From [Mycobacterium] vasticus (GTDB taxonomy: Bacteria > Actinomycetota > Actinomycetes > Mycobacteriales > Mycobacteriaceae), in the NCBI RefSeq assembly GCF_020181595.1, contig NZ_CP084028.1, forward strand, positions 3,959,951 to 4,023,950: a DNA stretch of 64,000 nucleotides, read 5' to 3'. Every line of letters begins with the position of its first letter. Position 1 is the stretch's first letter. The notes beneath the pieces were generated by a model. The model searched no databases, was not told the origin of the DNA, and saw only the letters and a program-made list of their open reading frames with translations. Both the position numbers and the translations under genes were made by a program. Below are positions 37,253-45,911 of the stretch, piece after piece.

Positions 37253-38125
37253 GTGGCAGCACAGCTGTACGGCGTCATCGGCTACCCGGTGACGCCTTTG
37301 AATGACGGCGGAATCGACACCGCGGTCCTGACCACAGTCATCGACCGGCTCGTCGAAGCCGGGGTGCACGCCATCGCCCCGCTGGGCAGCACCGGCGAAC
37401 TCGCCTATCTCACCGAAGACGAGTTCGACACCTGCGTCGACGCCTCGATCGCCGCGGTCGCCGGCCGGCTGCCGGTGCTGGTCGGGGTGTCCGACCTGAC
37501 CACCGCGCGCACCGTGCGCCGGGCTCGCTATGCCGCCCGCGCCGGCGCCGACGCGGTGATGGTCGCCCCGGTGTCCTACTGGAAGCTCTCCGAGCGCGAG
37601 ATCACCACGCACTATTGCGCCGTCTCCGACGCCGTCGACGTCGACATCGTCGCCTACAACAACCCGGCGACGTCCGGGGTGGACATGAGCCCCGAGCTGC
37701 TGGTCGGCATGTTCGAGGACATCGAGCACGTCACCATGGTCAAGGAGTCGACCGGGGATCTGACCCGGATGCTGCGGATCGCCAAACTGTCCGACGGGCG
37801 CCTGCCGTTCTTCAACGGCAGCAACCCGCTGGTGCTCGACGCGCTGCGCGCCGGGGCCGCCGGCTGGTGCACCGCGGCCCCCAACCTGCGCGCGCAGCCC
37901 TGCCTGGACCTCTATTCCGCCGTCACCACCGGTGAGCTGGACACCGCACAGGTGCTCTACGACGACTTGAAGCCGCTGCTGGAGTTCATCGTGGCGGGCG
38001 GGTTGGCCACCACCGTCAAGGCCGGGTTGGAGCTGCTCGGGGTGCCCGCCGGCGAACCACGCCGGCCATTGTTACCGCTGGACGAGGCCGGACGGGCCGA
38101 GCTGCGCCGGTTGTTGTCGCTCTAG
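37253..38125 (+). CDS. DHDPS/NAL-family class I aldolase
   Basis: This 290-residue TIM-barrel lyase has the pyruvate-binding GSTGE (residues 45-49), the proton-relay Tyr Y135 in VAYNNP and the Schiff-base lysine K164 in MVKESTGD. It may be a keto-deoxy sugar acid aldolase or N-acetylneuraminate lyase-like enzyme rather than the lysine-pathway dihydrodipicolinate synthase, because it sits in a separately regulated catabolic-type module. The GTG start directly follows the class II aldolase stop. Its own stop is 3 bases from the convergent metalloprotease stop. Confidence 0.85.
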   Translation: MAAQLYGVIGYPVTPLNDGGIDTAVLTTVIDRLVEAGVHAIAPLGSTGELAYLTEDEFDTCVDASIAAVAGRLPVLVGVSDLTTARTVRRARYAARAGADAVMVAPVSYWKLSEREITTHYCAVSDAVDVDIVAYNNPATSGVDMSPELLVGMFEDIEHVTMVKESTGDLTRMLRIAKLSDGRLPFFNGSNPLVLDALRAGAAGWCTAAPNLRAQPCLDLYSAVTTGELDTAQVLYDDLKPLLEFIVAGGLATTVKAGLELLGVPAGEPRRPLLPLDEAGRAELRRLLSL

Positions 38126-38128
38126 CCG

Positions 38129-39004
38129 TTAGCCCAGGTCGCTGGCGGCGAAGGTGTTGCACTGCTTCGGGTCGCCGCTCTGGTAGCCGACGGTGAACCA
38201 GTGCTGCCGCTGCGCCGAGGCACCGTGGGTCCACGATTCCGGGTTGACGTGCCCGGTCATGGACTGCTGGATACGGTCGTCACCCACCGATGACGCCGCC
38301 GACAGCGCGTCGCGGATGTCGTCGTCGGTCAGCGGCTTCAGGAACGTCACCCCGGTGCCTTCCTGCTTGGTGATCGCCGCATAGTGCGCCCACACCCCGG
38401 CGTAGCAGTCGGCCTGCAGCTCGGTGCGCACCCCGGCGCCCGTCGCGCCCTGCGCACCGTGCTGGGCGCGGCCCAGGTCACCGAGCAGGTTCTGCACGTG
38501 GTGGCCGAACTCGTGGGCCACTACATACTCCTGCGCCATCGGTCCGCTGCTGGAGCCGAACCGGTCGACCAACTCCTGGAAGAAACCGGTGTCGAAATAG
38601 GCGGTCTGGTCGGTGGGGCAGTAGAACGGCCCCACGGCACTGCTGGCCGTCCCGCATCCGGTGCTGATCTGGCCGCTGAACAGCTGGACGTGCGGGCGGG
38701 TGTAGCCGCGCAGCAGATCCGACCACACCGCGTCCACCGAATTGCCCGTCGCCGTCACCCGGCACTCCACGTACTTATTGGCGTCCGCACCCGTGCGGCA
38801 CTTGTTGAGGTCGAAGCCCGGCGCCGAGTACTGTCCGGTATCCACCGGCTGCTGGCTCAGTACATCGCCCGGGTCGGCACCCAGCAGCAGCGCCACCACC
38901 ATGATCACCAGGCCGGCGACCCCGCCGCCGATCGCGATGCCACGGCCGGCGCCGCCTGACGAGGTGGTGCTGGTATCGATCTGCATACCTTCGTTGAAGG
39001 TCAT
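38129..39004 (-). CDS. YpfJ-type neutral zinc metallopeptidase (membrane-anchored)
   Basis: This 291-residue protein has a short N-terminal cytosolic part and a single membrane helix (~22-42). The outer domain carries the zinc motif H164-EFGH168-H and the distal ELQADCYAGVWAH glutamate region, typical of the neutral zinc metallopeptidase family (YpfJ/KPN_02809). It would cleave envelope proteins; the substrate is unknown. By position and length it resembles M. tuberculosis Rv2575 (recalled). An SD-like CGGAG lies before its ATG. It is convergent with the DHDPS-family gene. Confidence 0.88.
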   Translation of the reverse strand: MTFNEGMQIDTSTTSSGGAGRGIAIGGGVAGLVIMVVALLLGADPGDVLSQQPVDTGQYSAPGFDLNKCRTGADANKYVECRVTATGNSVDAVWSDLLRGYTRPHVQLFSGQISTGCGTASSAVGPFYCPTDQTAYFDTGFFQELVDRFGSSSGPMAQEYVVAHEFGHHVQNLLGDLGRAQHGAQGATGAGVRTELQADCYAGVWAHYAAITKQEGTGVTFLKPLTDDDIRDALSAASSVGDDRIQQSMTGHVNPESWTHGASAQRQHWFTVGYQSGDPKQCNTFAASDLG

Positions 39005-39498
39005 CGCACGCTCCGTTGAGTTGCCGTAGGTCCTGGGCGCCGGTGCGAGCCCGTCGGGCCCGCGGCCACATTAGCTTTGCACACCCGGACGGGCTCGAAC
39101 CCCTGGTTGACCGTGATAAATCCGTGTGACGGATCAACGCAACCCGGGTTGTCTGGCGAGTATCCAAACCTTTGCTGAATGTTTACAGCCCCGCTGTACG
39201 CCGTGGTCATGGCGGTGTTACGTTCTGCTCCCGGCCGCAAGTGGAAAACACTCCACCACGGCTTGCGCAGCTATCTGGAGAGGATGTCAGGTCGATGAAC
39301 GCGTCAACTCGGTGTCGCCGGCCCCTGTCGGGGAGCCCGGCCGGAGTTGTCGGCAGCATCAGCAGCCACACGTTTATCAGGCCGTTATCACATCGCTCCG
39401 CTACAGTGACGTGCGTCAATCTTTTGACATAGACCTCTGCTGCCGCACGACCCCCCCGACTTCTACCACTACATGCTTCAGGGTTCCAGGAGGATCAG
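39005..39498. other. 494-base intergenic region before the PE/PPE/Esx cassette
   Basis: No convincing gene is present; short open frames on both strands have no family features. A perfect -35 hexamer TTGACA (39424-39429) lies 70 bases before the PE gene but has no clear -10 at the right distance. AGGAGGA (39488-39494) is the ribosome site of the PE ATG. The region must also carry the promoter of the divergent metallopeptidase. Confidence 0.5.
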
Positions 39499-39798
39499 AT
39501 GCCATTCGTAACCGCTCAGCCTGAGCTTCTGACTGCGGCTGCCGGCAGCCTGTCGGGGATCGGTGACTCGATGTCGGCGGGTATCTCGGCCGCGGCCGCG
39601 CCTACCGTCGGTGTGTCGGCGCCCGCCGCCGACATGGTGTCGGTGGTGACTGCTGCCCAGTTCGCCGCGCACGGCCAGGTGTTCCAGCAGGTCAGCGCTC
39701 AGGCTGCCGCGGTTCACCAGCAGATCGTGGCCACCTTGAGTGGCAACTCGAACCTCTACGCCCTCACCGAGGCCGCCAACGCCGCGTCGGCCGGTTGA
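39499..39798 (+). CDS. PE family protein
   Basis: This 99-residue protein has the PE domain fold: N-terminal MPFVTAQPELLTAAAGSL, a helix-loop-helix, and a long Ala-rich second helix. The C-terminal NSNLYALTEAANA is typical of stand-alone PE proteins. PE proteins pair with PPE partners and are exported by type VII secretion; here it forms the expected pair with the PPE gene 14 bases downstream. Strong SD AGGAGGA. Its short length and position suggest a secreted chaperone-like partner rather than a long PE_PGRS. Confidence 0.93.
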   Translation: MPFVTAQPELLTAAAGSLSGIGDSMSAGISAAAAPTVGVSAPAADMVSVVTAAQFAAHGQVFQQVSAQAAAVHQQIVATLSGNSNLYALTEAANAASAG

Positions 39799-39812
39799 GT
39801 CGGGGCATATAG

Positions 39813-41021
39813 ATGAGCTATTCCATCTTTCCGCCGGAGATCAATTCCGGCTTGATCTACACCGGTCCGGGCTCGGAACCGCTGCTGGTGGCCGCCGCCG
39901 CGTGGACCGCGCTGGCCACCGACCTGTCCACCTCGGCCACCTCCACCCACTCGGTGGTGGCCAACCTCGCGTCCACCTGGACGGGCGCGGGTTCGGCTGC
40001 GGCGACCACCGCGGTCGCTCCGTACGTGGCGTGGCTGGAGCAGGCGTCGGCCACCGCCGCCCAGAACGCGGCGCTGGCCACCCAGGCAGCCGGGCTGTTC
40101 GAGGGGGCTCGGGCCGCGTCGGTGCCGCCGCCGGTGATCGCTGCCAACCGGGCGATGCTGCTGGCGCTGATCTCCACCAACTTCTTCGGCCAGAACACCC
40201 CCGCGATCGCGGCGACCGAGGCCCAGTACGAGGCGATGTGGGCCCAGGACGGTGCCGCGATGGACACCTACGCCGGATCGGCGCAGGCCACCACCACGTC
40301 ACTGCAGCAGCAGCAGCCGCCGCCGGGGTCCGCGCAGGCGACGTCGGCGCAGGCGACGCCGGGATCGGCTGAGGGTGGTCCGGTCGTCAACCCGCCGACC
40401 ACCCCGCCCGCCGGCTACAACCCGTCCACCATCGGTGGGCTGTTCGACATGCTCGGCGCGAAGGGCTTGATCGCGTCAATTGACCCGAATCTGGCGGCCA
40501 CCCAGATCAGCCAGGCGATGTCACCGGTGACCTCGGCGTCGTCCATGGGCATGATGGGCGCGCGTCTGCTGATGATGCTGCCCCAGCTCGCCCGCATGGG
40601 CGCCATGACCGGCGCGACGGGTGCGCTGGCCGGCCAGACAGCCGGCGCCGGCGGCACCGGCACCCTGATGACCCAGATCGGCGACTTCGTCAACGACAAG
40701 CTGCAGGGCGCGGTCGGCGTGCTGGCCGGCCACTTCTCCTCGGCCACCAACGCGATCTCCGCCAAGCTCGGCCAGGCCGCCTCGATGGGCGCGCTGAAGG
40801 TGCCGCAGGCCTGGTCGATGGCCGCCGACGGCATGGTCCGCGCCGCTCCGGTACTGCCGGCCACCACCGTCAGCGCCCCGATCCAGACCATGTCGGCCAC
40901 CGGCGGAATCCCCGGCGGCCCGTTCGGCAGTGCGCTGATGGGCGCGATGGCCGGCCGTGGAATGGGCGCGGTCGCCGCCAAGGCCCCGAAGATCATGCCC
41001 CGTTCGCCGGCGGGCGGATAG
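39813..41021 (+). CDS. PPE family protein
   Basis: This 402-residue protein has the PPE domain (~1-178) starting MSYSIFPPEINSGLIYTGPG, with the WxG-type element STWTGAGSAA. A Gln/Pro-rich hinge (QQQQPPPGSAQ) leads to a Gly/Ala/Met-rich C-terminal region of the PPE-SVP-like type. Together with the PE and two WXG100-type Esx genes it forms the typical ESX-5-linked cassette, similar to Rv1195-Rv1198 in M. tuberculosis (recalled). It is probably exported by the ESX-5 type VII system, whose machinery genes are not in this window. Confidence 0.93.
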   Translation: MSYSIFPPEINSGLIYTGPGSEPLLVAAAAWTALATDLSTSATSTHSVVANLASTWTGAGSAAATTAVAPYVAWLEQASATAAQNAALATQAAGLFEGARAASVPPPVIAANRAMLLALISTNFFGQNTPAIAATEAQYEAMWAQDGAAMDTYAGSAQATTTSLQQQQPPPGSAQATSAQATPGSAEGGPVVNPPTTPPAGYNPSTIGGLFDMLGAKGLIASIDPNLAATQISQAMSPVTSASSMGMMGARLLMMLPQLARMGAMTGATGALAGQTAGAGGTGTLMTQIGDFVNDKLQGAVGVLAGHFSSATNAISAKLGQAASMGALKVPQAWSMAADGMVRAAPVLPATTVSAPIQTMSATGGIPGGPFGSALMGAMAGRGMGAVAAKAPKIMPRSPAGG

Positions 41022-41102
41022 CGGAAGGGGCACCCAACTCAGACGTGACAGCCGAGCCGCCGCCCGGCATCACCACACACTTCAAGCGAGAGGAAGAAAA
41101 TC

Positions 41103-41399
41103 ATGGCTACACGTTTTATGACGGACCCGGACGCGATGCGTGCGATGGCGGGTCGTTTCGATGTGCACGCCCAGACCGTTGAAGATGAGGCCCGACGCAT
41201 GTGGGCGTCCTCGACCAACATCTCGGGTGCGGGTTGGGGTGGTCTGGCCGAGCGGACCTCGATGGACACCATGGGTCAGATGCAGACGGCGTTTCGCAAC
41301 ATCGTGACGATGCTGCACGGGGTGCGCGATGGTCTGATTCGCGATGCGAACCACTACGAGAGCCAGGAAGCTGCCTCGCAGCAGATCCTGGGCAGCTAG
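41103..41399 (+). CDS. EsxM/EsxK-like WXG100 protein
   Basis: This 98-residue protein closely follows the QILSS subfamily of ESAT-6-like proteins: [20 protein letters not shown], the GW-G turn at [10 protein letters not shown], and a C-terminal ASQQILGS. The YxxxD/E-type secretion signal is NHYESQE near the C-terminus. It forms a heterodimer with the next protein. The SD GAGAGGAAGA precedes the ATG. Confidence 0.95.
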   Translation: MATRFMTDPDAMRAMAGRFDVHAQTVEDEARRMWASSTNISGAGWGGLAERTSMDTMGQMQTAFRNIVTMLHGVRDGLIRDANHYESQEAASQQILGS

Positions 41400-41413
41400 G
41401 GAGGATTACGAAG

Positions 41414-41698
41414 ATGTCGATCAACTACCAGTTCGGTGATGTCAACGCTCACGGCGCCTTGATTCGCGCCCAGGCTGCCTCGTTGGAGGCTGAGCACCAG
41501 GCGATCGTGCACGATGTGCTGGCTGCCGGTGATTTCTGGGGTGGTTCGGGTTCGGTGGCCTGCCAGGAGTTCGTGTCCCAGTTGGGCCGCAACTTCGCCG
41601 TCATCTACGAGCAGGCCAATGCTCATGGTCAGAAGGTGCAGACCGCGGGCAACAACATGGCCAACACCGACGCCTCCGTCGGCTCCAGCTGGGCCTGA
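41414..41698 (+). CDS. EsxN/Mtb9.9-like WXG100 protein
   Basis: This 94-residue protein matches the Mtb9.9 subfamily: MSINYQFGDVNAHGALIRAQ, the turn DFWGGSGS, and the end NTDASVGSSWA. It is the expected partner of the upstream EsxM-like protein; both should leave the cell via ESX-5. ATG at 41414 is chosen over the longer upstream frame because it gives the family length and has GGAGG at 41400-41404. A strong bidirectional terminator follows. Confidence 0.95.
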   Translation: MSINYQFGDVNAHGALIRAQAASLEAEHQAIVHDVLAAGDFWGGSGSVACQEFVSQLGRNFAVIYEQANAHGQKVQTAGNNMANTDASVGSSWA

Positions 41699-41711
41699 TC
41701 TAGCCGCAAAC

Positions 41712-41750
41712 AAGAACCGGCGCAACCCTTTACGGGTTGCGCCGGTTCTT
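41712..41750 (+). terminator. Strong intrinsic terminator after the Esx genes
   Basis: A 17-base perfect stem, AAGAACCGGCGCAACCC (41712-41728) and GGGTTGCGCCGGTTCTT (41734-41750), has a 5-base loop TTTAC and a T-rich end. It stands between two convergent genes and could terminate both. Confidence 0.85.
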
Positions 41751-41766
41751 TGCGTCAGGGCCTGTT

Positions 41767-42855
41767 CTACCCGCCGGCCGTACCGGCTGACGCGCACCCA
41801 CCGAGCACGGTGGTGGACAGGAACGTCGCCGCGTTGGCCAGGTGGTTGTCCGAAGGATCGTAGGTGGGCAGCGACAGCACGAACGCCCGCCGATACTGCG
41901 AGGACAGCTCCGCGAAGTCCTGCAGGATCGGGTTGTTGCTCCGCCGGCCCAACTGCTGCATCTTGTTGGCCAGGCTGATCATCACCGGGCCGACCGCCAG
42001 GTTGACCGCCTTCTGCTGGGGGTTCCAGTAGGTCGCCGGAATGCTCGGGTCGATGTCGCCCCACTCGGCGGTGTCGGCGCCGAACTTGTCCAAGGTGGCC
42101 TTCCAGTCGGCACACACCGGATTGGCGCTGGTCAGATACCGCTGCGGGTTGGTGGGGTTACCCGGCGACGCGACCTTGGTGGGGGTGGACTGCGCCTCGA
42201 CCAGTGGTCCACGCGCGGCCGCCGACCCGTTGTTGGCCGACGCGCAGATGGCTGCCAGTGCCGACGCCGCGCTGTGGGCGGTACCGGCCAGCGCCGCATC
42301 GCGTGCGGTGTAGGTGGGGATGTGCTCGACGAAGGTGCGGGCGTAGGCGATGAACTGCTCGTAGAGCTCTCGCATCACCCGGTGCGGGGTCAGCTTCACC
42401 AGCCCGACGGTCTGGGCGGCGGCGTTGCGCACCACCTGACCGGCGGCCAGGTACTCCTTCTTCTGTTGGTCGTCCCACGCCGAGGCCGGGATCGACTGAT
42501 CGCGCTCGTTCCACTTGCCGTGGCCCAGCAGCGACAGCGTGCTGGCCAGGTTGGAGCTGATCGATCCCCAGGCGACGCAGCTGGGATCGGTGATGATGAT
42601 GGCGACCGGACCGGTGTCATCGGCGCTGGCGATGCCCGAGGCCGCGGAATTGCGGGTGGACTCGCCGCCGGCGGTGCTCTTGACCGGGTCCCCGCCCAAC
42701 AGCACTACCGCCACCAGCACGATTGCGACCACGGCCAGCACCACCACGGCGGCCAGCCCCCACTTGAGGCTGTTGTTCTGCTTCGGCGAGGCTTCCTCTT
42801 CCTCGTATTCCTCGTCGTCATAGTCGAAGTCGAGGTCATCGGTGCCATTGGTCAC
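41767..42855 (-). CDS. Membrane protein with internally duplicated extracellular domain
   Basis: This 362-residue protein has an acidic cytosolic tail (Asp/Glu-rich, ~1-27), one membrane helix (~31-54), and an external part built of two related units, at ~93-207 and ~248-354. Each unit runs Cys-x-x-Trp, then SIPAxxW, QQK, a run of helices, PTY and a final Cys (C93...C204; C248...C354), so each probably has one disulfide. I do not recognise the family. The GTG at 42855 is leaderless-like: TAAGCT at 42869-42864 on the minus strand with 8 bases to the start. It is divergent from aspS. Confidence 0.75.
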   Translation of the reverse strand: MTNGTDDLDFDYDDEEYEEEEASPKQNNSLKWGLAAVVVLAVVAIVLVAVVLLGGDPVKSTAGGESTRNSAASGIASADDTGPVAIIITDPSCVAWGSISSNLASTLSLLGHGKWNERDQSIPASAWDDQQKKEYLAAGQVVRNAAAQTVGLVKLTPHRVMRELYEQFIAYARTFVEHIPTYTARDAALAGTAHSAASALAAICASANNGSAAARGPLVEAQSTPTKVASPGNPTNPQRYLTSANPVCADWKATLDKFGADTAEWGDIDPSIPATYWNPQQKAVNLAVGPVMISLANKMQQLGRRSNNPILQDFAELSSQYRRAFVLSLPTYDPSDNHLANAATFLSTTVLGGCASAGTAGG

Positions 42856-42965
42856 AGTGAGCCAGCTTAGAGCACCGACCGGCGCGGGGCAGGGCAGCGA
42901 GCGGCCACTAGACTTGGCCCCCGTCGAACCGTTACTCGACCGTCTTCGAACAAAGGGGCCCTTTG

Positions 42966-44735
42966 GTGTTGCGCAGCCACGACGCAGGCTCATTGCGGGC
43001 CACCGACGCCGGAGCAAGCGTGACGCTGGCCGGCTGGGTGGCACGCCGACGCGACCATGGCGGCGTCATCTTCATCGACCTGCGGGACGCCTCCGGGGTG
43101 GCGCAGGTGGTGTTCCGCGATGCCGCGGTGCTCGAGCAGGCCCACCGGTTGCGCGCCGAGTTCTGTGTCGCGGTCACCGGTGTGGTCGAGGTGCGCCCGA
43201 CCGGGAACGAGAACGCCGACCTGCCCACCGGCGCCATCGAGGTCAACGCGACGACTCTGACCGTGCTCAACGAGGCGGCGCCGTTGCCGTTCCAGCTCGA
43301 CGAGGCGGCCGGTGAAGAGGCCCGGCTGCGGCACCGGTACCTGGACCTGCGCCGCGAAGACGGCCCCGGCGCCGCGCTGCGGCTGCGCTCGAAGGTCAAC
43401 GCCGCCGCCCGCGCGGTACTGGCCGCGCGGGGATTCGTCGAGATCGAGACGCCCACACTGACCCGCTCCACGCCCGAGGGCGCGCGCGACTTCCTGGTTC
43501 CCGCCCGGCTGCAGCCCGGCTCCTTCTACGCCCTGCCGCAGAGCCCGCAGCTGTTCAAGCAGTTGCTGATGGTGGCCGGCATGGAGCGCTACTACCAGAT
43601 CGCCCGCTGCTATCGCGACGAGGACTTCCGCGCCGACCGCCAGCCGGAGTTCACCCAGCTGGACCTGGAGATGAGCTTCGTCGACTCCGAGGACGTGATC
43701 GCCGTTGCCGAGCAGGTGCTCACCGCACTGTGGGCGCTGATCGGCTACGACCTGCCGACCCCGCTGCCGCGGATGAGCTACGCCGACGCCATGCGCCGCT
43801 ACGGCTCCGACAAACCGGATCTGCGGTTCGGTCTGGAACTGGTGGAGTGCGCGGAGTTCTTCTCTGACACCACCTTCCGGGTGTTCCAGGCGCCGTATGT
43901 GGGTGCCGTCGTCATGCCGGGCGGGGCGTCGCAGCCGCGGCGGACCCTGGACGGCTGGCAGGAGTGGGCCAAGCAGCGCGGGGCCAAGGGCCTGGCCTAT
44001 GTGCTGGTCGGTGCGGACGGCGAGCTGTCCGGGCCGGTGGCCAAGAACCTCACCGACGGTGAAAGGGCCGGCCTGGCAGCGCATGTCGGCGCGGCGCCGG
44101 GGGACTGCATCTTCTTCGCGGCCGGGCCGGCCAAGGGATCTCGGGCGCTGCTGGGTGCGGCCCGCGGCGAGATCGCCCGCCGACTGGACCTGATCGACCC
44201 CCAGGCCTGGGCGTTCACCTGGGTGGTGGACCCGCCGCTGTTCGAGCCCGCCGGCGACGCCACCGCCGCCGGCGACGTCGCCGTCGGTTCGGGAGCCTGG
44301 ACCGCGGTGCACCACGCCTTCACCTCGCCCAAGCCCGAACACGCCGCCCATGTCGAATCCGACCCGGGTGCGGTGCTGGCCGACGCCTACGACGTGGTGT
44401 GCAACGGCAACGAGATCGGCGGCGGCTCAATCCGTATCCACCGCCGTGACGTGCAGGAGCAGGTCTTCAAGGTGATGGGCATCGATGAGGAAGCGGCCCA
44501 GGAGAAGTTCGGATTCCTGTTGGACGCCTTCAGCTTTGGCGCGCCGCCGCACGGCGGGTTGGCGTTCGGCTGGGACCGGGTGGTGGCGCTGCTGGCCGGG
44601 GTGGATTCGATCCGCGAGGTCATCGCGTTCCCGAAGTCCGGCGGAGGTATCGACCCGCTGACCGAGGCTCCGGCGCCGATCACCGCGGCTCAGCGCAAGG
44701 AAGCCGGCATCGACGCGGTGCCTCAGCAGCGTTAG
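42966..44735 (+). CDS. aspS: Aspartyl-tRNA synthetase (probably non-discriminating type)
   Basis: This 589-residue class IIb synthetase has an N-terminal OB-fold anticodon-binding domain ([20 protein letters not shown]), motif 1 ([20 protein letters not shown]) and motif 2 ([20 protein letters not shown]). The bacterial GAD insertion follows, and motif 3 is [15 protein letters not shown]. Mycobacterial AspRS also charges tRNA-Asn (known for the genus), with later amidation by GatCAB. GTG at 42966 is preferred. TAGACT (42909-42914) may be its -10. No frameshift is seen. Confidence 0.96.
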   Translation: MLRSHDAGSLRATDAGASVTLAGWVARRRDHGGVIFIDLRDASGVAQVVFRDAAVLEQAHRLRAEFCVAVTGVVEVRPTGNENADLPTGAIEVNATTLTVLNEAAPLPFQLDEAAGEEARLRHRYLDLRREDGPGAALRLRSKVNAAARAVLAARGFVEIETPTLTRSTPEGARDFLVPARLQPGSFYALPQSPQLFKQLLMVAGMERYYQIARCYRDEDFRADRQPEFTQLDLEMSFVDSEDVIAVAEQVLTALWALIGYDLPTPLPRMSYADAMRRYGSDKPDLRFGLELVECAEFFSDTTFRVFQAPYVGAVVMPGGASQPRRTLDGWQEWAKQRGAKGLAYVLVGADGELSGPVAKNLTDGERAGLAAHVGAAPGDCIFFAAGPAKGSRALLGAARGEIARRLDLIDPQAWAFTWVVDPPLFEPAGDATAAGDVAVGSGAWTAVHHAFTSPKPEHAAHVESDPGAVLADAYDVVCNGNEIGGGSIRIHRRDVQEQVFKVMGIDEEAAQEKFGFLLDAFSFGAPPHGGLAFGWDRVVALLAGVDSIREVIAFPKSGGGIDPLTEAPAPITAAQRKEAGIDAVPQQR

Positions 44736-44777
44736 AGACCCTGGACAGCGCCGCTGTCGTCGGTCAGGGTGGAACTC

Positions 44778-45188
44778 ATGGATTCTGCCGAGTTCGCCCG
44801 AATGGTGGTCGCCAGCATGCCGTTTGCAACGGCCCTGCAGATCGAGGTCACCGAGCTGACCCCGCAACAGGTGAGCGCCAGCATGGCGTGGGCGCCGCAG
44901 CGGTGCACCACCGCCGGAATCCTGCACGGGGGAGCGTTGATGGCGTTCGCCGACACCGTCGGTGCGGTGTGTGCGGTCGCCAACCTGCCCGAGGGTGCCG
45001 GCACCTCGACGATCGAATCGAAGACGAATTTCTTCCGGGCGGTGCGCGAGGGCACCGTCACCGCGACCAGCGCCCCGCTGCACGTCGGGCGGACGACGAT
45101 CGTCGTGCAGACCGACCTCACCGATGACCGCGGGAAGCCGGTCGCCCGGGTCACTCAGACCCAGGCCGTGCTCACCAGAACGGCTTGA
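44778..45188 (+). CDS. PaaI-type hotdog thioesterase
   Basis: This 136-residue single hotdog protein has the active-site segment [18 protein letters not shown] around residues 48-65 and the strand [16 protein letters not shown]. This fits thioesterase superfamily members that hydrolyse phenylacetyl- or other aryl/acyl-CoA. The substrate is unknown. ATG at 44778 is used, with AGGGTGGA just upstream; an in-frame GTG at 44769 is the alternative. The last 17 bases overlap the end of the convergent Rpf gene. It follows aspS by 42 bases and may be cotranscribed. Confidence 0.85.
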   Translation: MDSAEFARMVVASMPFATALQIEVTELTPQQVSASMAWAPQRCTTAGILHGGALMAFADTVGAVCAVANLPEGAGTSTIESKTNFFRAVREGTVTATSAPLHVGRTTIVVQTDLTDDRGKPVARVTQTQAVLTRTA

Positions 45189-45603
45189 GCAGGCTGCGCA
45201 TCGCCGGCGGCACCCAGCCCTTCACCGACGACGGGAATACCCGGCCCGGGCCGCACGTCGGCCAGGCATATGGTCCCTGTTCGTCGAGGACCCGATTGGC
45301 GACGGCGATCTGTTCCTCCCGCGACGCCTTCGCCGGCGACCCCACACCGCCGAATGCGTGCCAGGTCGACGGCTTGAACTGCAGGCCGCCGTAGAAACCG
45401 TTGCCGGTGTCGGCGGCCCAGTTACCGCCGGACTCGCATTGGGCCACCGCGTCCCAGCCCATCATCATGTTCGTATCCGCGTGGGCGATACCGGCCGAGG
45501 CCAGCAGTGCCCCCACAATCCCCCCGGTAACCAGCCCGGATGCGGCCCACGCGAAGTGCCGCCCTCCGTGCTGCACGACACGCCATGTCGTGTTCCGGTG
45601 CAT
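45172..45603 (-). CDS. Resuscitation-promoting factor (Rpf) family lytic enzyme
   Basis: This 143-residue protein has a signal peptide (residues ~1-42, cleavage at AHA/D) and one Rpf domain, [20 protein letters not shown] onwards. E57 is the catalytic glutamate, and C56 and C117 probably form the conserved disulfide. Rpf proteins cut peptidoglycan glycan strands and help dormant mycobacteria resume growth. It lacks LysM/G5 or long Pro-rich regions, so it is of the short RpfD/E-like type; no orthologue can be named. GGAGG stands before the ATG. The upstream region is unusually AT-rich and described separately. Its 3' end overlaps the thioesterase gene. Confidence 0.93.
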   Translation of the reverse strand: MHRNTTWRVVQHGGRHFAWAASGLVTGGIVGALLASAGIAHADTNMMMGWDAVAQCESGGNWAADTGNGFYGGLQFKPSTWHAFGGVGSPAKASREEQIAVANRVLDEQGPYAWPTCGPGRVFPSSVKGWVPPAMRSLLKPFW

Positions 45604-45704
45604 ATCACAACCTCCGTGATAGTTGTGTATTAGTGAGGTTCACGAGCATAACGCGACAATTGATGAAATTGCACATTTTGAACACCTAACGATACAAATG
45701 TGTT

Positions 45705-45767
45705 TATTGATATTGTTGAGACAAAAGTGAACTATTGATATTTGAGTTAACAGTGTTGTTATTGATA
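45705..45767. repeat. Three phased TATTGATA boxes
   Basis: TATTGATA occurs exactly at 45705-45712, 45733-45740 and 45760-45767, i.e. with 28- and 27-base centres. The boxes lie upstream of the rpf promoter and look like operator or activator half-sites. Confidence 0.6.
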
Positions 45768-45898
45768 CGTATGTTGCGAGAGATCTCTTAATAACTAAGG
45801 GGATTTCTTGAACAGTTGGGCCCCGCGAGAGGGAATCTCACGACGAGACTCGCCGCAAACGTGTCGCCAGGTTCCCGCTCGAGGCGGCATCGTCCGCC

Positions 45899-45911
45899 TA
45901 AGCTGCCTCGG
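45899..45911 (+). promoter_or_regulatory. -10 for leaderless DUF3097 transcript
   Basis: TAAGCT (45899-45904, TANNNT) is followed by 7 bases and the GTG at 45912, with no SD. This also supports the choice of that start codon over the upstream in-frame GTG at 45816. Confidence 0.5.

Larger units (their letters stand above)
45604..45911. other. AT-rich divergent regulatory region between rpf and DUF3097
   Basis: Bases ~45620-45800 are far richer in A/T than the surrounding DNA. No gene is visible. On the minus strand TATGCT (45650-45645) is a plausible -10 for rpf, and CGGAGGT lies before its ATG. Repeated TATTGATA boxes occupy 45705-45767. On the plus strand TAAGCT (45899-45904) precedes the leaderless-type GTG of the next gene. 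Confidence 0.65.

Noticed and set aside
39001..39240. 79-residue minus-strand frame before the metallopeptidase
   Set aside because: No family motif or ribosome site; it ends on the metallopeptidase start and is probably noncoding.
39317..39343. Weak hairpin in the PE upstream region
   Set aside because: Only four strong pairs around TGTC plus mismatches; not convincing.
39172..39432. 86-residue plus-strand frame before the PE gene
   Set aside because: Composition not protein-like and no SD; likely chance.
45604..45911. c-di-AMP (ydaO) riboswitch before rpf
   Set aside because: Such a riboswitch precedes rpfA in some actinobacteria, but here the leader is short and AT-rich without the expected conserved stems.
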